DNA from: Nymphaea colorata
Taxonomy: Eukaryota; Streptophyta; Magnoliopsida; Nymphaeales; Nymphaeaceae
Assembly: GCF_008831285.2 (NCBI RefSeq)
Contig: NC_045140.1
Coordinates: 9,484,505 to 9,548,504, forward strand
Direction: 5' to 3'
DNA: 64,000 bases
The notes under the pieces were generated by a model, which ran no database searches, was not told the DNA's origin, and saw only the letters and a list, made by a program, of their open reading frames with translations. This document shows positions 22,231 to 34,866 of the stretch, in pieces; positions within the stretch are counted from its first letter, which is position 1, and each line of letters opens with the position of its first letter. The translations under genes and the position numbers were made by a program.

Positions 22231-22309
22231 TTGCGGAGCACTTACCTATGGCCATGGTCATTTCCACAAGCATTAACCATCGCCATTCCCTGTATTTTTT
22301 GTAGTGCGA

Positions 22310-23100
22310 ATAAAACATGATCACTCACTTCAAAGCCAAGCCCCATGTGTTTATGGTCTATGTAATCTTCCATCAACCCTGTGGTGCCAAAAATCATTTA
22401 TTAATCAGTCCCACTTGATCCTATAGTACTACAACACAAGTGGGTTCTCCACGGTGTTTGCTTTGACATCGTCCCAACAAAGTTGAGATCTACAAGGCAT
22501 ACCATACAAGTTCAAATGGTATCATGCGTATAATTGCATGACAACTATTATTTTAAGCAAATTCTACCAACCCCAAACACCTTCTTTAGAGCACAAGACC
22601 ACAACATCTCTTCCAAAGTCTAAATGGTTCTTTTTACTGACCAATGGCTTGTAGGTGAAATGTAGTCCTAAACTTCAAGTTGGTTCCAAGTACCTTTTGC
22701 AACTTCTTCCTAAATCTCAATGTAAATTGAGGATCCTGATATGAAATAATAGTCTTTGGAACTCCATGCTATCGTACTACATCTGCTCCATATAACTTTG
22801 CAAAACTGCCTAAGCTTTGAGAAACTTTAATGGGTAGAAAACGAGGATATTTGGCTAAACTGTCCACAGTTGCCTAAATTGAGTCGTGTTGACTCATAGT
22901 TTTCGAAAGTCCAACAACAGAATCCATGGCAATATGATCCCACTTCTACTAGAGAGTCTCCAATAGTTGCATCATCCCACATGGGTGCTAGTTTTCTATC
23001 TTCACTTGTTTGCAAACTAAGCACTTGGAGACAAACTTAGTAACACCTCATTTCATGTTTCTCCACCAAAAGTTTTGCTTCAAGTCCTGGTACATCTTAG
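22310..23100 (-). pseudogene. Gypsy integrase core remnant
   Basis: On the minus strand the zinc-binding end (CLVCKQVK) is followed by a PQWKWDHIAMD-like and IWATVDSLAKYPHFLPI-like core and VPKTIISYQDPQF, the classic gypsy integrase order. Frames are broken. Confidence 0.85.
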
Positions 23101-23472
23101 TTCCTCCTAGATGAATCATATACTTTAACTTGTGTGCCTCCTCTTGCAATTCCTTCCACAATTCAGAACTCATATTCTCTTACATGACCATTTAATGTAA
23201 TCCTTGCTTTGTTGTATGTTTGTTTTTTTTTTTGTGAGTTAGGAATTCCAGTTTGAAAAATTCTAGATTCTTCTTCTACAATTATGCAATATGAATCAAG
23301 TTTTCAGGTCTAAGTAATACCCAAGAGCATCCAACCAGTTCTTCCTTGACGAAAAAGAGCTTCTACAGGATAAAATCTTGTAGAAGTTTCTACTTAGGGC
23401 CAAACAAGACGGTACTAGTCATCACTATCGAGAAGTCAACATCTATTAAAAACTCTATCCAACTCTAGAAGG

Positions 23473-23646
23473 AGGTTCTTCATCAAAACAAGGGGCAAAT
23501 GAGTCTTGCCCACAAAAAAGACTAAAATTGCCCTTTAAAATGAGGTTCTTTGTCAAAAGGAGGGGCAAATGGGTCTTGCCCACCAAAAAGACCAAAATCG
23601 CCCTCTAAAAGGAGATTTTTTGTCAAAAGGAGGGGCAAATATGTCT
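23473..23646. repeat. 70-bp tandem repeat, 2.5 copies, inside the gypsy element
   Basis: Units start at 23473, 23543 and 23613 (the last is partial). Shared core blocks are AGGGGCAAAT, GTCTTGCCCAC and AAAATCGCCCT. The array lies between the reverse transcriptase and integrase remnants, where the RNase H region should be, so it replaces coding DNA. Confidence 0.9.
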
Positions 23647-23699
23647 GAAATGCTTGGTTTGGATTTGAACTTGGGTTTTAGATCTACGAATTAAATTTT

Positions 23700-24230
23700 G
23701 GGCTTGTAAAAATTTGGGGTGATAACATTCCCATATTAGTAAAAGCAGTTTTTAGAATGTCACAGTCCTTGATGCTCAACTAATGGTACTTGGATCTAAG
23801 ATTTATCTTTGAAAACACTCTAGTAGACTTTAGCTGATCAAATAGATCATCAATACGAGATAATGGGTACTTTTTCTTAATAGTAACTTGGTTGAGCATC
23901 ATAAAGTCAATGCATAGTCTCATCGACCTTTCTTTCTTCTTGACAAAAATGTACTGATGCACCTCAATGTGATAAACTTGATCTAATAAATCTCTTGTCT
24001 AAGAGTTTCTACAATTGCTTTTTAAGGTCTTCCAACTCTACATGTCGCATTCAATATGGTGCTTTACGGATTGGAGTTGAACCTGGTAATAACTTAATGT
24101 CAATATATAGATCCCACTAGGGTGGGATCCAGACAGCTCCTTTATGGAAACATGTCTGAAATTCACTATATCCACTTGGTCTATCACTCCCATGACTATT
24201 ATTTTTGATAAAACACAAGCCAAAAACAAT
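23700..24230 (-). pseudogene. Gypsy reverse transcriptase remnant
   Basis: The minus-strand frame 23780-23962 reads [34 protein letters not shown] and FDQL...[12 protein letters not shown], corresponding to the N-terminal fingers and palm of gypsy reverse transcriptase. The YxDD catalytic part is not found to its left, where repeats intervene. Confidence 0.88.
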
Positions 24231-24680
24231 TACACCCTTGAGCTAAACACCTCCTGGCCTTCTTCGTTGATAGCATCTTGATGGACTTAAATAGTTTTTC
24301 AATGTGAAGCTGGACCTCCAGTTGGTTAAGTGGTGAAAAAATGGATAAATCTTTCTCAACAATGCACTTTTATGTAAACTTCGAACAACCAATGCATGCC
24401 CAAAATAACATTGTAACCAACCATTTCAAGCACTACAAGATTAGCCAATAGACTTTCACGCTAATCTATAATACAACACTTGACAAATATGTGCATGTTG
24501 AAGTGGTACCTGTAGAAGGTGCAATCAAATAAAGAATAATGCTAGCAAATTTACCAAACAAAAACAAATGTGTGGTGCTTGTGTCAATAATACTTTTCCT
24601 AAATGGTTGGCAACAGAGATGGTACCTTCAATGACAAATGCATCTTGGGTAAGCTGCTCAGCTGTGATCAAGCCAACTCT

Positions 24681-25700
24681 TCATGGGCCTTTGTGGCTCC
24701 CTAGCTGTTGTTGCTGCTGACCCACCCATTGCTTATTCATTCCTTCATTGTAGGCAGCCCTTAAAAAAGTGACCCATTTTACCACAAGCCAAACATGTGC
24801 CTGTATCATGTCGGCTAGGCCCGTTTTTTGTAGAAACATGATCAATAGTTGCAGCTTGATTGTGGTGGAATGTTCTGCTGGCCTCCTTGTTTTTGTCATC
24901 CATTTTGCTGACTAGAACATTGTTGTTCATGGTGAGGTTGCCATTTGTTATTGTTTATCTAATCTACTCATCCTCACTTAGAGGACATCTAGATTGATAA
25001 CTATGCCACTTATGAAAGTTGAACTTTTTTTTGTTAAATGATTGGCCACTCATACCCTGCTGAAGCTCACTCACTGCTGCAATGGCCTTAAAAAAGTGTT
25101 GAGCCCTGCAATCATGACTTGTTGTCACAATGCCTCACGTAAGCCTTGCATGTACTTGCAACTCTCGATCTATTGCTTGAGTATATGGTCAAAAGTACCA
25201 TTTCAAGCTAGGGAACTTCACAATATACTCATCCATTGTCATGTTGTATTGCCAAAGATCCATGAACTTATGTCTCTTATGATCCTACAAATGTCGAGGA
25301 AAATAAGCCTCCAAGATGACCCTCTCAAAATGTTCCCATAGATAGCTTCTCCTTTCCTGATCTGGATCTCTCTTGTTCGCTCCCGCCAACAGCGAGCAAC
25401 GTCTCAAAGATGGCAAAAACTGTAATGAACCTTCTACTCCTCAGGAACATGCAGCACTGGGGAGATCTTTGTGATTTCTCTAAACTATTCAAATTCATCT
25501 TTTTGTATCCTATGCCTGTGAACGTTGAGTATCCTTAAACTTCTTTTAAGTTACCCCAGTCTCCCTTGGTGTCAATGCTAAAGTTTTTATTTCCCGAGCC
25601 TCAATGTGCAGCTGTCATAGAGATTGCTACCAATGTCTATAGAGCAACCATTAGGAATGTAGTATGCTAAGATCTCTTTGGGGCATAATTGCCTGAGTCA
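24681..25700 (-). pseudogene. Gypsy gag remnant with zinc knuckle
   Basis: A CCHC knuckle CLACGKMGHFFKGC is readable on the minus strand near 24760-24805, preceded upstream (to the right, to about 25.7 kb) by a stop-ridden gag body. The zinc knuckle binds element RNA in an intact gag. Confidence 0.8.
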
Positions 25701-26388
25701 CCACAATCGCCACCGTTAGTATCCATCTACAAAATTTATGTAATGTCAAACAATTTTAACTATGAAAAGTTAAAATTTTATTCCATAGATTTAATATCCT
25801 TTCACCTCATTTGAACTCAAACATTAGAAGCAGCATCTTCATCAAGAAGGCCATGACTTAATGTTGTGGACTTTAAACTAGTAGCACCTCAAACTCAAAC
25901 ATATCGTTCAAGTGAGTAGGTGGTGTAACTGTGGATTCATTATTTGGGAACTCTTCAGAGATAGAATATTTGTGGCAATCTTTCCCCAGTAAAAGAGGTA
26001 TATAAACTATGATTGGTTGTCTAGTGATCTTCCACTGCTTTTGGATTACTATTGATTCCTCCTACTTTGTATAGGATGTTGTGGTTGTAGTCCAGCTGAA
26101 TAGAATCTCATATAATTATATGTTCGACCATATCACCTATTAGGATAAACCTAGGGCTAGGTAGACAAATTACTTCCAAAGGCTCTACATCCTCAAGTCC
26201 AACTGTTTGTCTCAAATTATGAGGCCCGTAGATTCTACTTTCTTCACTACGATGATAATTTGGACTAATATGATGTATCTTCACTGCAATGACACATCTA
26301 ACAATATCCCTAATTTGATATACATAGAATAACAAACAATATGAGAGAGAATTCTGTGCCCACTATAGATTCTGAAGAAGTATTCAAA

Positions 26389-26404
26389 CCTTGCTTTGGT
26401 ACCA
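26389..26404 (-). other. Primer-binding site of the gypsy element
   Basis: The minus strand reads TGGTACCAAAGCAAGG just after an LTR end TTGTAACA, resembling the Met-tRNA site. Confidence 0.65.
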
Positions 26405-26408
26405 AAAT

Positions 26409-28204
26409 TGTTACAACTTAATTGTTTTTAACTAGCATATAGAATTTGATTTTCATAAAATCAAACTTTTTTAAAGACAATTTGGTGTTATTACAAACTT
26501 CTAATGACAAACCGTCATCATTTATAAATCAAGGTTTCGAATTTTGCTCAAAAGATTGCGTTTTCCATAAAAATAAATAATATAAAAAGATTCAGCAACT
26601 AAAGATATTCAAACATGACTTGTATCGGCTCGGTGTGTTCAGATGATCTCATTAGTGTAGCAGCTATTTCAGAAAATAAGGATGAGAACTTGAAAAGTTG
26701 TCAGTATGGCATTTACCCTCAGTTATTTCAATGCACAAATAATACCCAATGATTCAGCTAATCTCTGCTATAAGGACATGCAATAGTAACAAAGCAAAGT
26801 GGTATGACAAATTTAAAATAACAACACCTGATCATTCAATAACAAATATTTATGTGGACCATAAAACATATAGTAAAACAAGTATATATGATGACATTGT
26901 CATGGATTTATGTGAAAAAGATGCATGCAATATTAACTATCTGCTATAATGCTTGCAACCAAAATTATGTTTTTTTATCCCTAACCATAGGCACTATGCA
27001 GGTGGTGACCCAACCGGCATTGCTTCATTTACACGAGACATTTTTTTATATAGTGCTTATATGTACAACAAAAAATGTTAACAACATGCACAACTTGGAT
27101 GGCAGTATTAGACTTACAATCACCATTACCGTCCTCCATTGAACTGGCCATTAAGAAGGCTTGTTCCCCAAAATCTCCTGGCAGGGGAACTTGTCAACCA
27201 TAAACAAGAGTGCGCAAGTAAACACATAGCAGAAACAATGACTAGATGGTAGAAAAATTTAGGTGGTGAGTATTGGTTCTACTTAGCCTCACCAAGGTGG
27301 AGGGCAACATTAACCTCCTTCCACATGCCACGAGATATCGTGCCCCTCTGCTCCTCTGAGCAGTTTGAACCATTTAAGTTCAAACCAGACAATACATTAG
27401 TGTTTGTGAGCAACATGTGCATGCTACAAATAATTTGACATGCCTATATTGATATTATTTATCTGCTCAAATAAGTTCACTTAACTGCATATACTAAATG
27501 CATATAAATGAAATGAATGGCAGCCTTAATAAAGAAGGGGGGCTTAGTTCCATTTATAACCATCATGCATTTAGACATTAACATCAACAATTTCTGTCCA
27601 ATTTTAAACTTAAATACATCCACAATAAATAAACATACAACTTCAATTACATGTTGGTTATCAAGTCAATATTCACAAATAACAAGCTGAATGCACATAA
27701 AATACTAAGCATGCAAATATACCAAGGTACTTAGGTCAAGTTCAAGTTTCATAACCAATATGGGTCTATGATCACCTCTTGTTAGTTGATAAGAATTGAA
27801 ATAATTACCATATTTATTTTCTTAATATTTTTTGTTTAAACATGAAGCTATATGCCATAATCCCTTTTAAAAATAATTTCAGAAGCGTTAGATAAGACTT
27901 TAGATAGATTTACATCTGGAAGACTTTCTTCAAAAGAGTTTTAAAGGCTTAGCTTTTCCAAAAAGTGGTCCAAAGGCCTTCTTTTTAAATTTTTTAAAAG
28001 ATAAAATTGCACAAAACATGTTTTACAAATTTTAAAACCTTGTTTTTGAAAATTTGAAACATAAAATTTGCTAAAATTATAAAATAAGGGCTCACAGATA
28101 TCTTTCTGTAATTTTTCCTTTTTTGCAAAAAAATGAGGTGGAAAGAATGTTCTGAAAATAATAATAACTTTTCCAAAAATTTCAAAAAGAGTGCGGGTGG
28201 ATTA
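26409..28204 (-). repeat. Probable 5' LTR of the gypsy element
   Basis: The left boundary on the + strand is TGTTACAACTTA, the complement of an LTR ending TTGTAACA next to the primer-binding site. The right boundary is inferred near 28204, where the minus strand reads CCACCCGCACTC, resembling the usual chromovirus start TGTAACACCCGCAC. Length is about 1.8 kb. No gene inside. The right boundary is approximate. Confidence 0.55.
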
Positions 28205-28299
28205 AGATAAATACTCTCCTCTCACTCGGTCTCTATTTTCCCTCTCCCTTTTCTCCCTCCTCTCCCTTGTTCTCCTCTCCTCTCAGTTTGAGAGTTTGA

Positions 28300-28560
28300 T
28301 GGCACATTTTTTGTTTCATCTAACCAGCTCTGCAGAGTCTATGAGGTTGTCGGCACTGCCAGATTATTACAATGCCGATGGAAATCTGAAAAAGTATTCT
28401 CTCATTTTTTTAGTTTCTTCTATATAAATTTATTTAGATTCTTGTTTTCCCCTTTTTTAATTTTCTTAGGGCTTCTAATAATCTGGCTTGCTGGAATTAA
28501 CAGCTTGATTCTGGCCACTTCCATCATTGTCAGGTACAGAAATCCAAGGTTCCCATTAAT
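28300..28560 (+). repeat. Dispersed repeat, copy 2 (partner at 17130-17420)
   Basis: Collinear with the first copy. It is preceded by a CT-rich tract (28216-28287). Confidence 0.5.
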
Positions 28561-28566
28561 GCCAAT

Positions 28567-28573
28567 ATATATG

Positions 28574-28615
<42 letters not shown>
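28567..28615. repeat. (AT)n / (ATGT)n microsatellite
   Basis: Interrupted ATATGT units followed by a pure AT run. Confidence 0.9.
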
Positions 28616-29749
28616 AGCTAACGTGCACTCAAATGTTTTAATCATATTAGGTCCAGTTAAATCCAAACATGTACTTGATATTTTTGAGAAGATTTGCATT
28701 TCAGATAGTAATACGCCAACTCACAATCCAACAAATGAAGTTGAATATGTGGATTCAAGTAGAACAAACCTATAGGTACTACGTCTGTCCTAGTTGAGTC
28801 TAGAATTAGGTCACAATTAGCATATAATAGCTAACATCATCTAACTAGATCCAATAAACAATGATTCAACATGTACATGATCATTAATTCCTTCATAAAA
28901 TTCAATGTACATAATGGGCTAACTATTCTTTCATAATAGATATGACGCAAGACTAATTTTGGCTTTGAATATCAAATACAAAGACACATACATATACAAC
29001 TGAGAAGAAACAAGAAAAACTACTTTTCTATATAATATGCAAAATATTTTGACCAGTAGCAAAGTTGATCTATGGAGAACATGGTTGGCTGTCCACATGG
29101 CAGCAACCCGTACCAGTTCTATAGGAGGAAGCAAGGACAGTCACAAGTTCAAAGTACAGAAGCAGTCAAAAAATTCAAAGAACTAGCTAATTTTTTTTGT
29201 CATTGGAAAAAGAATGAAAGACAAACAAAAACAAAGTTTTTCATTGCAAGAAAAAGAAGATTGAGAAGTGAATATGTTGTGACCAAGAATTTTTTTTCAT
29301 TTGGGAAGTGCAGATCAAGAGATTATCTCGTGTTTAAAAGGTTGAATATGTTGTGACCAAGCTGTTATATGTAATTGAAATGCAACCGCTAAATGAAACA
29401 TATTCTCATCTAAATATGCTGTACACATGTTCTCAATGAAGACTATTGAAATCCTTTTTCCTTCATCAAGGTTATGAAGACAAAAGTGTGTAGTTATAAT
29501 AGCATCTCTCATTGTCCTTCGCACCATTTTGTTCAACATCTTTGAGTTTGAGACAAGCACAGATTGTTATGTCTATCGAATTGTAATGCCAATCTTAAAA
29601 CAAGAAAACTAACAAATAAACTATTCAAGAATAGTATAACCATAGTTAACTTCCAAATATGTCAATCTCTGTTATAGCTAGATAAACAATACTTGTAGGA
29701 AGAAGCAAGGAAATGGGTATGGGTGACTTGCACAAGAGCACAACTATGT
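28616..29749. other. Intergenic or unassigned repeat DNA
   Basis: Short frames (29072-29356 +, 29315-29560 -) show no recognisable domain. No gene called. Confidence 0.5.
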
Positions 29750-32700
29750 GTGGTCGAACCAGAAATTTTAATTCGCTCCAATTTCAATTTCTCAATATAC
29801 TTGGCTTCGCAATTTTGAAGATCCTTTTTTGCTGGGCTGCATTATTGGGGATTGGAAGTCAAAAGATTTTTCATGTTGGAATATAGTCTATTTCACCTTT
29901 GGGATTATGTGGGGTCTAACCAGAAGGTCTGATAGTTTTCAATCTGTTACCTTGGGAATGTACATGAGTCCCCATCCTTTGAAGAGAGCTAGCCAAATCA
30001 TTGAACTCAGGGACGTTGTCAAGTCCTTATTTTGATCATGTGTTATTATTGGGGATTTCAATGTGATGAGAGATAGAAATGATAAGACTGGAGGTTCACC
30101 TAACCCTCACTCTTGTGACATATTTTCCTCTTTCATTATCAATTGTACTCTCATTGTGATGGAAGACCCCAGATAACATTACACCTGGTCCAATAATAGA
30201 ATTGGTCCAATAACATTTTACATCGACTTGACTGGTGTATGGTTAATGCTCCATGGTTGGATAGTTTGCTGGCTCTCTCAAGTTTCGGGTTTCGTCTAGA
30301 ACTATATCTGGTCACAACCTTCTCACATTCTTAGTGGACAATGCTACCGACTTCCTTTTTGGCAAGAGACATTTCAAATATTTCTTCTGTTGGGAAAAGA
30401 AAGAAGATTGTTACAAATGGTTGGAGCACTCAATTCTCTGGTTTTTCCATGCAGTGGGTGTTAGTTAAATTAAAACTGATAAGATTGGAATAGGCAGTGT
30501 AGGGAAAATGTCATAAAGAAGGTGAGATCTCTTAATATGGAATTAGCAACTGCTCAGACTGGTTCAAATTATGGATTCCCACACATTCTTGAGTATGAGT
30601 CTTTCCTCAGGAAGGAGCTCCAGGAAGCTCCTACAAGCGAGGAACTCTTTTGGAAGCAAAAATTTATTGAAAAATGGGTGCAAGGAGACCGCAACTCTGT
30701 AAATTTTCAAGATTTGGAAGAAAACATAGATCGTTATAATTGTATAGTGAAAATGCAAGGCTTCAAATGGCTAACTAATGACCCTAGCTCCATCAGGGAA
30801 TCTGTGAGCATTATTTTTGTTCTCTCTCCGTAGATAATTCTACAAAGAAAATCATGGATGTTCCATTGGAATGAGAATAAGTCAATGATATAAAAAATTA
30901 GGTTCTACTCATTCTCATATCTAAGGAAGTGGTTTGGAGGATTGTTTTCTCCATGGACTAGTGTAGTGCACCTGTTCATGATGGATTCTTAATTGGCTTC
31001 TACCAACACTTTTGGCATATTGTAAGGAGAGACATTACATATGCCATAATCAATTCCTTCTTTTCAATTAAGATTATCAAATCTTTGAACCATATTCTCG
31101 TCGCTCTCATTCCTAAAAAGGTTGTGCATCTAAACCAGACGAATTTTAGCCTATTGCAATATGCAACTATCTCTACAAGTTTATCACAAAGAACATAGTT
31201 GATAGAATGAGACACATACTTTGCAGAATTATCTCTCTTGAGCAGGGGGTTTTCTTAAAAGATGGTGCATCAGAGACAATATTGTCACAGCTCATGAAGT
31301 TCAAGGGTTACACAATTTTCTTCAATTGTAGTGAAGGTGGACCTGTGCAAAGCCTATGATAGGCTAAATTGAAACTTCCTTCATAACTTTGTGCTTTATT
31401 TACCCTTCCACCTGCAATGGGTTAAAAAAATTTTGACTTGTGTGTCCATCATGTCATTCTCTGTGATCATTAATAGTGCTAGTGAAAACCTCATTGAAGC
31501 TAGGAGAGGTATATGGCAAAGTGATCATGAATCTACATATTTATTTATTGTTGCTATGTAGATTTTTCAACACTATTTGGCAAGTCTCTAAGATCAAGCT
31601 ATGATTGTTTCTTCTTTAATCTCTCTTAGAGCCAAAGCACTGCTGGTTATTCTTTATGATGATGACATGATATATTTTGCAAAGACCACTGAAAAATCAG
31701 TTTGTAACCTCAAAAGGCTTTTCACATTTCTTTCTATTGCTTTTGGGTTCATTATTAATAAGCAGAAATTAAATGTCATGTTTTCTAATGTAGATGGTGG
31801 TAAGGAGATTAGAATCATCAACATTTTGGGATTGAGTAAGATATGGTAAGATGAATGTTTCTCTATGCAACCCTCATGTATCCAAAGTTTCCAAGTATTT
31901 GGCTGGTTGGAAGAGCCACATTCTTTCCTTTGCAGGTCATGTCTATCTACTCAAGTCTGTGATTGCCTATCCCTAATTCTTTTTTTCAAGCCATTGAAAG
32001 ATCTATGGCCAAGTTTGTGGAACGATTGGCCTGAAGATAAGAGACCTCACTATCTTGCATGGAAGACCCTTTGCAGACCGCTCAGTGAAGGAGATGTTGA
32101 TCTTAAAGCCTTAATAGGCATTAACAAAGCCTCCATGACACACCTTATGATAAATTTTCCCATAAATAATGACATTTGGGCTAATATGAATAAAGAGAAG
32201 TATCTCCATAGTGAAAGCATTTGGACTTGTAAAGCCAATAGCCATAATTTGGAAACATATGTTTTTCATGATGGATTGAAATCAAATAGTAGGTGGAGTG
32301 GCAAGTTTCAAAATGCAACAAGACCAATTTTTGGCTGGGAAAATGGGGGTGGTACACTCTTATTCAAGTGGTCCATGGAGATACTCTCGTTATGGCACTG
32401 CAACATTCCCAAGGGGCTGATTGGAATATGGAATTGCCTCCCATTATTACTTATCTTTTAAACTCTTTCAAAATTAATGTTGGAAATAATTGAGGCATAC
32501 TTTTGTAAAATGGTATAATGAAATGGCAGCTGAAACTTGCTAAGAAATCACTTTATGGCTCACTGAAGGAGAGATTGGATTTTGCACAATGCTTTTCATC
32601 CCTGAGGTAAGCGGCTCCTCTATATGGCCTGTGAGGATAAGGCCACTTGCTTGAATTGCTTGAAGCAAATTGGTTTCCAACTTCCAAGTCGCTGCCCACT

Positions 32701-33060
32701 TTGTTGCAAATATGAAGAAGACTTGACTCACATTCTTTTCAATTTGGAATATGCATCACACTTGGCTGCTTTTATTTGGGAAAGAAGACAACATCTCAGT
32801 GCCATGTCATTTAGGAGCTTAAAAGATGGAAATCAACTTCCTTTAAAATATGTAGGCTTAACAAGTGTAGGTACATTACTTTATATAAAATTATTTGGAT
32901 GATTCACTGAGAGATGAAACCCTCCACCAAGGTACACAATATTTTCTCACTGTTTCAGTGGAACATATGGAAAGCTTGCATAGATTGGAAAGATGATGCT
33001 AGGGAGGTCTCTTTATGGATTAACCATGATCTCCTTGTGGACCCATGTGAACAACCAAAA
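29750..33060 (+). mobile_element. L1-type LINE, decayed ORF2
   Basis: In order on the + strand: an endonuclease remnant with IIGDFNVMRDRNDKTGG near 30040-30090 (the GDFN block of AP-type endonuclease); a linker (30522-30800, FLRKELQEAPTSEELFWKQK then WVQGDRN); reverse transcriptase from about 30900 (VALIPKK, VDLCKAYDRLN, then YDDDMIYF near 31660 in place of the catalytic FADD); and a zinc-binding tail (CPLCCKYEEDLTHILF near 32690-32745). Stops and frameshifts break it throughout. No poly(A) tail or target duplication is evident. ORF1 is not seen. Confidence 0.88.
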
Positions 33061-34479
33061 TTTTCACAAGTTCAAATGACCATTTTACCATTCATTGTGA
33101 AATTTCCAAAGAGATTTTCAATTACTAAATTTTAAGAATAATAGACCATTTTTTAGTCAAACAAACATTTTTCACACGAACAGTGAAAATCCAGACCCAT
33201 GTCACCTAGGTTGTTCAAGTTAAAATTATCATTTTGCCCCTACATCCTGCATTTTACCCAAAAAAGTAGGAATTTTGCATAAAATTTATGAGAATTGCCT
33301 AACATTTGAGATGTTAGGCCATTTATCAATTTTGCATGATGGCAGGAGTCGCTAGAGTTAGCTCACTAGGGTTATCTCAGTCTAAAGCCAGCCCCATGTA
33401 GCTCAAATTATCTCCTAGAACTTAAAGCTGCGATATTTAGTGCAACCAAGTCAAAACAAGTTTACCTTAATAGATAGAAAGTTTTATTTTGCTAATTTTG
33501 AGTTATCTAGCCCAAGTTTCAGTTATATACTAACTTGATGATTTCCACTAGGTTTTTCTTTCTCCTATTTTCAAGGTGTTGAGCTGAATTTAAATTCCAC
33601 CCAAAAGACTGAGTGAAAACTAAGCTAGGACCATGTTCTTCACGTATAAATCAAGGTTCCCTTTGTTTGATTTGAGTTCATTTATCTTTGTTTAAGTTCA
33701 ATTGAGTTCTGAGTGCTTTCTCTCTCCTATTTTCAGGGGTGAGCTTAATTTCTGCTTAACCCAATAAGGTGAGCTGAAATCGTGTTGGGATTATGTTTAT
33801 CGTGAGGAAATAAATACTCCCTTATTTTGGTTTAAATTCATTCATATTGGTTTGAGTTTAATTCAGTTTGGAAGGCTTGGAGCTCATTCATAGTACTTGC
33901 TGCACTCTATAAATTTCTATTGAGCCCAGTTATGTAAAATTAAAACAAAATTCTCTGTTATTTCAGACTGTCTATACAAGTAGCTTTTCCAAGTCCTCAG
34001 CTCTATGTATGAAAAACTTAATAAAATCGTGACTTTTTTTTTGTATTCCTTGACTTCACTTTATAAATGTGTCAGACATGACTTGGTAAAACTTTGTTTT
34101 TGATTTTAAAACAATTCGCGTGAAATTTTTTAGCAAGATTTTGACCAGAGCCTATTTAGAAACCTGGCCATAAGTTGGTTTAATTAGATCAAGAAAATTC
34201 ATCTAGAACTCCAAAAATACACGCAAGTGCCAAACATTCCTTTTCTGAGTCATATTCTTTTGCATAACGATAGGGTATATGTCACATTACCTTGGTTTGT
34301 GATTTTCTTTGATTCTGAATCTTAGTTCAAGCCAGTCCTCTTATTTGACCTATTTTAGTCCAAATAATACATAGTGGTATTTTGGTCATTTGTTACCGTG
34401 CACATGTCTTCCACAAAACCAAACTTAGGAACCACATGAACCTAAGTTAGATTTTTATAAACCTTTCATGGATTTGGTA
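33061..34479. other. Unassigned AT-rich DNA, perhaps outer 5' LTR of the Ogre-like element
   Basis: No coding frame. It lies between the LINE and the first stretch that clearly matches the 3' LTR. Confidence 0.4.
33545..33870. repeat. Diverged tandem duplication, period about 160 bp
   Basis: A CTCCTATTTTCA...GAGCT block at 33562 recurs at 33723, and a following AAATCAAGGTTCCCTTTG-like block recurs at the same spacing. Confidence 0.5.
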
Positions 34480-34866
34480 AGCCTAAGCCTAGGCCCAGCG
34501 TATCCCAACACCTCATTAAAATAGAAGTTTCCAGACGCAACACCTATGTTGAACTTGCAACTATCCTAGGTATGAACCTAGTTTTTCAAAGTTAATCCTA
34601 ACCTAGGTCTAGGTCACGTCATACAGCTTGGACCCATCTAGTGCAGCTCGATGTTAGGTCAAGGTTCATGCTATTTTCAAATCTCCATTTCATATTTCTG
34701 ATCTACATCATATGTCCAAGTCATGTCTCCATGCCTGGATCTCATGTCTAAATGTCAGATCTGATCTATTTATATAGATCCAGACTCATTATTCTCATTT
34801 CATATTTTGGATATTAAATCATAATCCAAAGTTTAATAGCATAGTCAGGTCCATCTTCCATAACAA
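34480..34866 (+). repeat. 5' LTR, left part, of the Ogre-like element
   Basis: Collinear with 44930-45235: shared CTAAGCCTA, CCTAGG, GTCATACAGCTTG, ACCCA(C/T)CTAGT, CTCCATTT and CATAATCCAAA blocks. Similarity stops at about 34866. Confidence 0.75.

Larger units (their letters stand above)
18908..22306. mobile_element. CACTA (En/Spm-type) transposon carrying a gene fragment
   Basis: The right end is GTAGTG at 22301-22306, whose reverse complement is CACTACAAAAAATACAGG. The left end is the degraded CATTATAACAAAAAGGG at 18908. A perfect 3-bp duplication CGA flanks it (18905-18907 and 22307-22309), as expected for CACTA elements. Subterminal DNA at 18930-19190 and 22230-22290 is filled with CCATGGCT / AGCCATGG-like motifs in both orientations, the kind of array bound by CACTA proteins. 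I find no transposase-like frame, so it is non-autonomous. It holds a vacuolar H+-pyrophosphatase fragment on the minus strand. It is inserted in the gypsy integrase. Confidence 0.88.
18490..26408 (-). mobile_element. Ty3/gypsy chromovirus-like element (-), decayed and split by a CACTA insertion
   Basis: Minus strand, read right to left: primer-binding site (26389-26404), leader, gag with zinc knuckle (to about 24680), protease remnant, reverse transcriptase (about 24230-23700), integrase (about 23100-22310, interrupted by the CACTA element 18908-22306, resuming 18907-18490) and a chromodomain-like tail. Reverse transcriptase before integrase defines the gypsy order. All frames contain stops. 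The integrase tail joins smoothly when the CACTA element and one copy of its CGA duplication are removed. Confidence 0.88.
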
